This document shows, piece after piece, positions 5,566 to 6,783 of a stretch of 6,783 nt of DNA. Position 1 is the first letter of the stretch. Each line of letters opens with the position of its first letter. A program made the translations under genes and the position numbers. Origin of the DNA: MB-PLM-2 sp964385715. Its GTDB lineage: Bacteria; Planctomycetota; Planctomycetia; Pirellulales; UBA7805. The notes under the pieces are model-generated. The model did no database searches. It saw only the letters and a list, made by a program, of their open reading frames with translations, and was not told the origin of the DNA. Where the stretch lies: positions 1-6,783 of the forward strand of contig CAYLRE010000265.1 in assembly GCA_964385715.1 (NCBI GenBank), in the 5' to 3' direction.

Positions 5566-6549
5566 ATGTCGACCCCTGAAGCTCACAACCGACAGAATGC
5601 CGGCAACTCGCCGGAAACCAACGCCTTGTCGATTGGACCGGTGGCGGCCAGCGGGCAGATGGAGTCGCTCAAGCTGCTCTTCTCCTCACTTTCGCCATCG
5701 CAGCAGCTTTCCGAGGCGCAGCGGCTGTTTCAGATGGCCCGCGAGGGAAAGGTGACTCTCGATGGGCTGCTGCGAGCCGACCGGGCTGGCCGCCTGGCGG
5801 GTGTGATCTGGGCCCAGATTCAAATTGGCCGAACGGCCACGGTTTGGCAGCCTCGTATGACGGCAGCAGAGACAGAGGATGAGCAGACAGGGCAAGCAAC
5901 CGCTCGGGCCCTGGTGACGGCGGCGACTTCGTTTCTCGCGGGACGTGACGTCTGCTTAGGCCAAATGTTAAGCCCCAGCCGAGACTTGCCTGAAGTGGCG
6001 GCGTTTGAGGCGTGTGGATACGAATATCTGGCGGAGTTGGAGTATCTTTTCGGTACACCGCCGGGTGGAGATGAGCCGACGGTCGCGGGGCTCGCTTTCG
6101 AGCCGTACTCGGAGGCGAATCACGACGAGTTCATCTCGGCGATGGAGCGAACCTACGATGAAACGCTCGATTGCCCCGCTCTCAACGGCATACGTAGCAG
6201 TGACGATGTGATTGCCGGATATCAGGCGACCGGTACGTTCGCCCCAGAACGATGGTTTCTGCTGCGTTATGAAGACCAAGCGGCAGGCTGCCTGTTGCTC
6301 ACCGATCACGCGGAAACGGATCAATACGAACTAGTCTATATGGGGCTTGTTCCCGAGGCTCGTGGCAACAAGCTTGGTAAAGTGGTTGCCCAGTACGCAT
6401 TGTGGAAGACGCATCTTGCCGGGCGAAAGCGACTTGTGTTGGCCGTGGATGCGAAAAACGAACCTGCCAAGGCGATGTATCACGCCTGTGGTCTAACAGC
6501 CTGGGAGCGGCGCCACGTTTGGACGCGGCGATTCGCGGAGAAAAAGTAG
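5566..6549 (+). CDS. Tandem GNAT-domain N-acetyltransferase
   Basis: Encodes 327 residues from ATG 5566; ATG 5554 (four residues longer) is equally possible and neither has a Shine-Dalgarno. GNAT enzymes transfer an acyl group from acyl-CoA to an amine. The C-terminal half, about 174-327, is a full GNAT domain: strand 4 with motif A, YELVYMGLVPEARGNKLGK (254-272), whose RGNKLG corresponds to the pyrophosphate-binding (Q/R)xxGx(G/A) loop. It is followed by motif B LAVDAKNEPAKAMYHACGL with the conserved Asn (298) and Tyr (305). The N-terminal half, about 32-162, has the same order of elements (GRLAGVIWAQI, later FEACGYEYLAELEYLFG) but no clear CoA loop, suggesting a degenerate second GNAT domain. 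This resembles the two-domain layout of mycothiol synthase MshD, but nothing here argues for that substrate. Divergent from the PDZ gene; cytoplasmic. Confidence 0.85.
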   Translation: MSTPEAHNRQNAGNSPETNALSIGPVAASGQMESLKLLFSSLSPSQQLSEAQRLFQMAREGKVTLDGLLRADRAGRLAGVIWAQIQIGRTATVWQPRMTAAETEDEQTGQATARALVTAATSFLAGRDVCLGQMLSPSRDLPEVAAFEACGYEYLAELEYLFGTPPGGDEPTVAGLAFEPYSEANHDEFISAMERTYDETLDCPALNGIRSSDDVIAGYQATGTFAPERWFLLRYEDQAAGCLLLTDHAETDQYELVYMGLVPEARGNKLGKVVAQYALWKTHLAGRKRLVLAVDAKNEPAKAMYHACGLTAWERRHVWTRRFAEKK

Positions 6550-6689
6550 GCCGTAACGATTAGGTTAGGCGGCGTTCGTCGACGCATGTTCATGGAATTA
6601 CTCGCCTCTTAAAAAGCGGGTTGGAGTGCGTCGGCAGGGGGCACTCGCGAGGCAACATTTTTTCCACAGGTGCGATGGCCATGCGTGCG
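6550..6689. other. Gene-free stretch after the acetyltransferase
   Basis: No coding frame is convincing. GAGTGC (6624-6629) and GCACTC (6641-6646) form a 6-bp stem, with a six-T run at 6658-6663, 11 nt after the stem. This is too far for a standard terminator but is the only candidate for the acetyltransferase gene. Confidence 0.35.
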
Positions 6690-6717
6690 TTGATGGGCCC
6701 ACTTTTTGGGGTAGAAT
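6690..6717 (+). promoter_or_regulatory. Candidate sigma70-type promoter
   Basis: TTGATG (6690-6695) and TAGAAT (6712-6717) are separated by 16 bp, and each matches consensus at four or more of six positions. Initiation would fall near 6724, reading rightward to a gene beyond the window. Confidence 0.5.
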
Positions 6718-6744
6718 TTCCCGGTTTTCAGAGGCAAATATGCA

Positions 6745-6769
6745 GCGCGAAAATCGCGCCATTTTTTTT
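6745..6769 (+). terminator. Intrinsic terminator-like hairpin with U-tract
   Basis: GCGCGA (6745-6750), loop AAA, TCGCGC (6754-6759), then CA and eight T (6762-6769). A short G+C-rich stem directly before a U-run is the standard Rho-independent form. It starts only about 20 nt after the predicted start of transcription at 6724, so it may act as an attenuator or end a very short RNA. Confidence 0.6.
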
Positions 6770-6783
6770 CTGGCAAATGTCAT

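Noticed and set aside
5434..5586. N-terminal extension of the PDZ protein
   Set aside because: It would start upstream of the extended -10 at 5489-5497, and the signal peptide and Shine-Dalgarno both point to ATG 5433.
6660..6668. DnaA-box-like TTTTCCACA
   Set aside because: Single near-match with no cluster of further boxes and no AT-rich unwinding region around it, so an origin is not supported.
6598..6783. 61-residue minus-strand frame touching the right edge
   Set aside because: It covers a promoter and a terminator-like hairpin on the other strand, has no recognisable motif, and its third-position composition is unremarkable. A start just at the edge cannot be judged.

Overview
The window looks like a chromosomal segment of a planctomycete, probably Pirellulales-like. 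Three things point there: intergenic palindromes of the GGGTGCCATGCCCACGT type, lineage-style short anchored or exported proteins of unknown function, and a PDZ protein with a C-terminal coiled coil. The repeat families and protein styles are matched from memory, not by a search, so the assignment is an inference.

Layout. (1) Positions 3-686 hold the 3' part of a class I SAM-dependent methyltransferase whose start lies before the window. (2) A TATAAT box near 758 precedes a tightly packed pair. The first gene encodes a 379-residue membrane-anchored, probably beta-propeller-like protein (806-1945). The second encodes a 108-residue two-helix membrane protein (1945-2271) whose start overlaps the stop of the first and which may be C-terminally truncated. 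(3) A 271-bp gap ends in four 17-bp tandem repeats, followed at once by a strong Shine-Dalgarno and a 233-residue anchored protein of unknown function (2543-3244). (4) Positions 3245-4482 (about 1.24 kb) appear non-coding and are packed with different small palindromic elements, some partly decayed, from several REP-like families. (5) Two divergent genes follow. On the minus strand is an exported double-PDZ protein (5433-4483) with an extended -10 promoter and a clear Shine-Dalgarno. On the plus strand is a protein with two GNAT acetyltransferase domains (5566-6549). (6) The last 230 bp carry no convincing gene. They do contain a good sigma70-type promoter (6690-6717) followed about 28 nt later by a hairpin plus U-tract (6745-6769), which could be an attenuated leader of a gene beyond the window or a very short RNA.

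The genes do not form an obvious pathway. Only 806-1945 and 1945-2271 look co-transcribed and translationally coupled. I see no rRNA, tRNA, CRISPR array, transposase or defence system. The items most worth a second look are the repeat island, its nested palindromes and overlapping hairpins, the tandem repeat directly in front of a gene, and the promoter-terminator pair at the right end.
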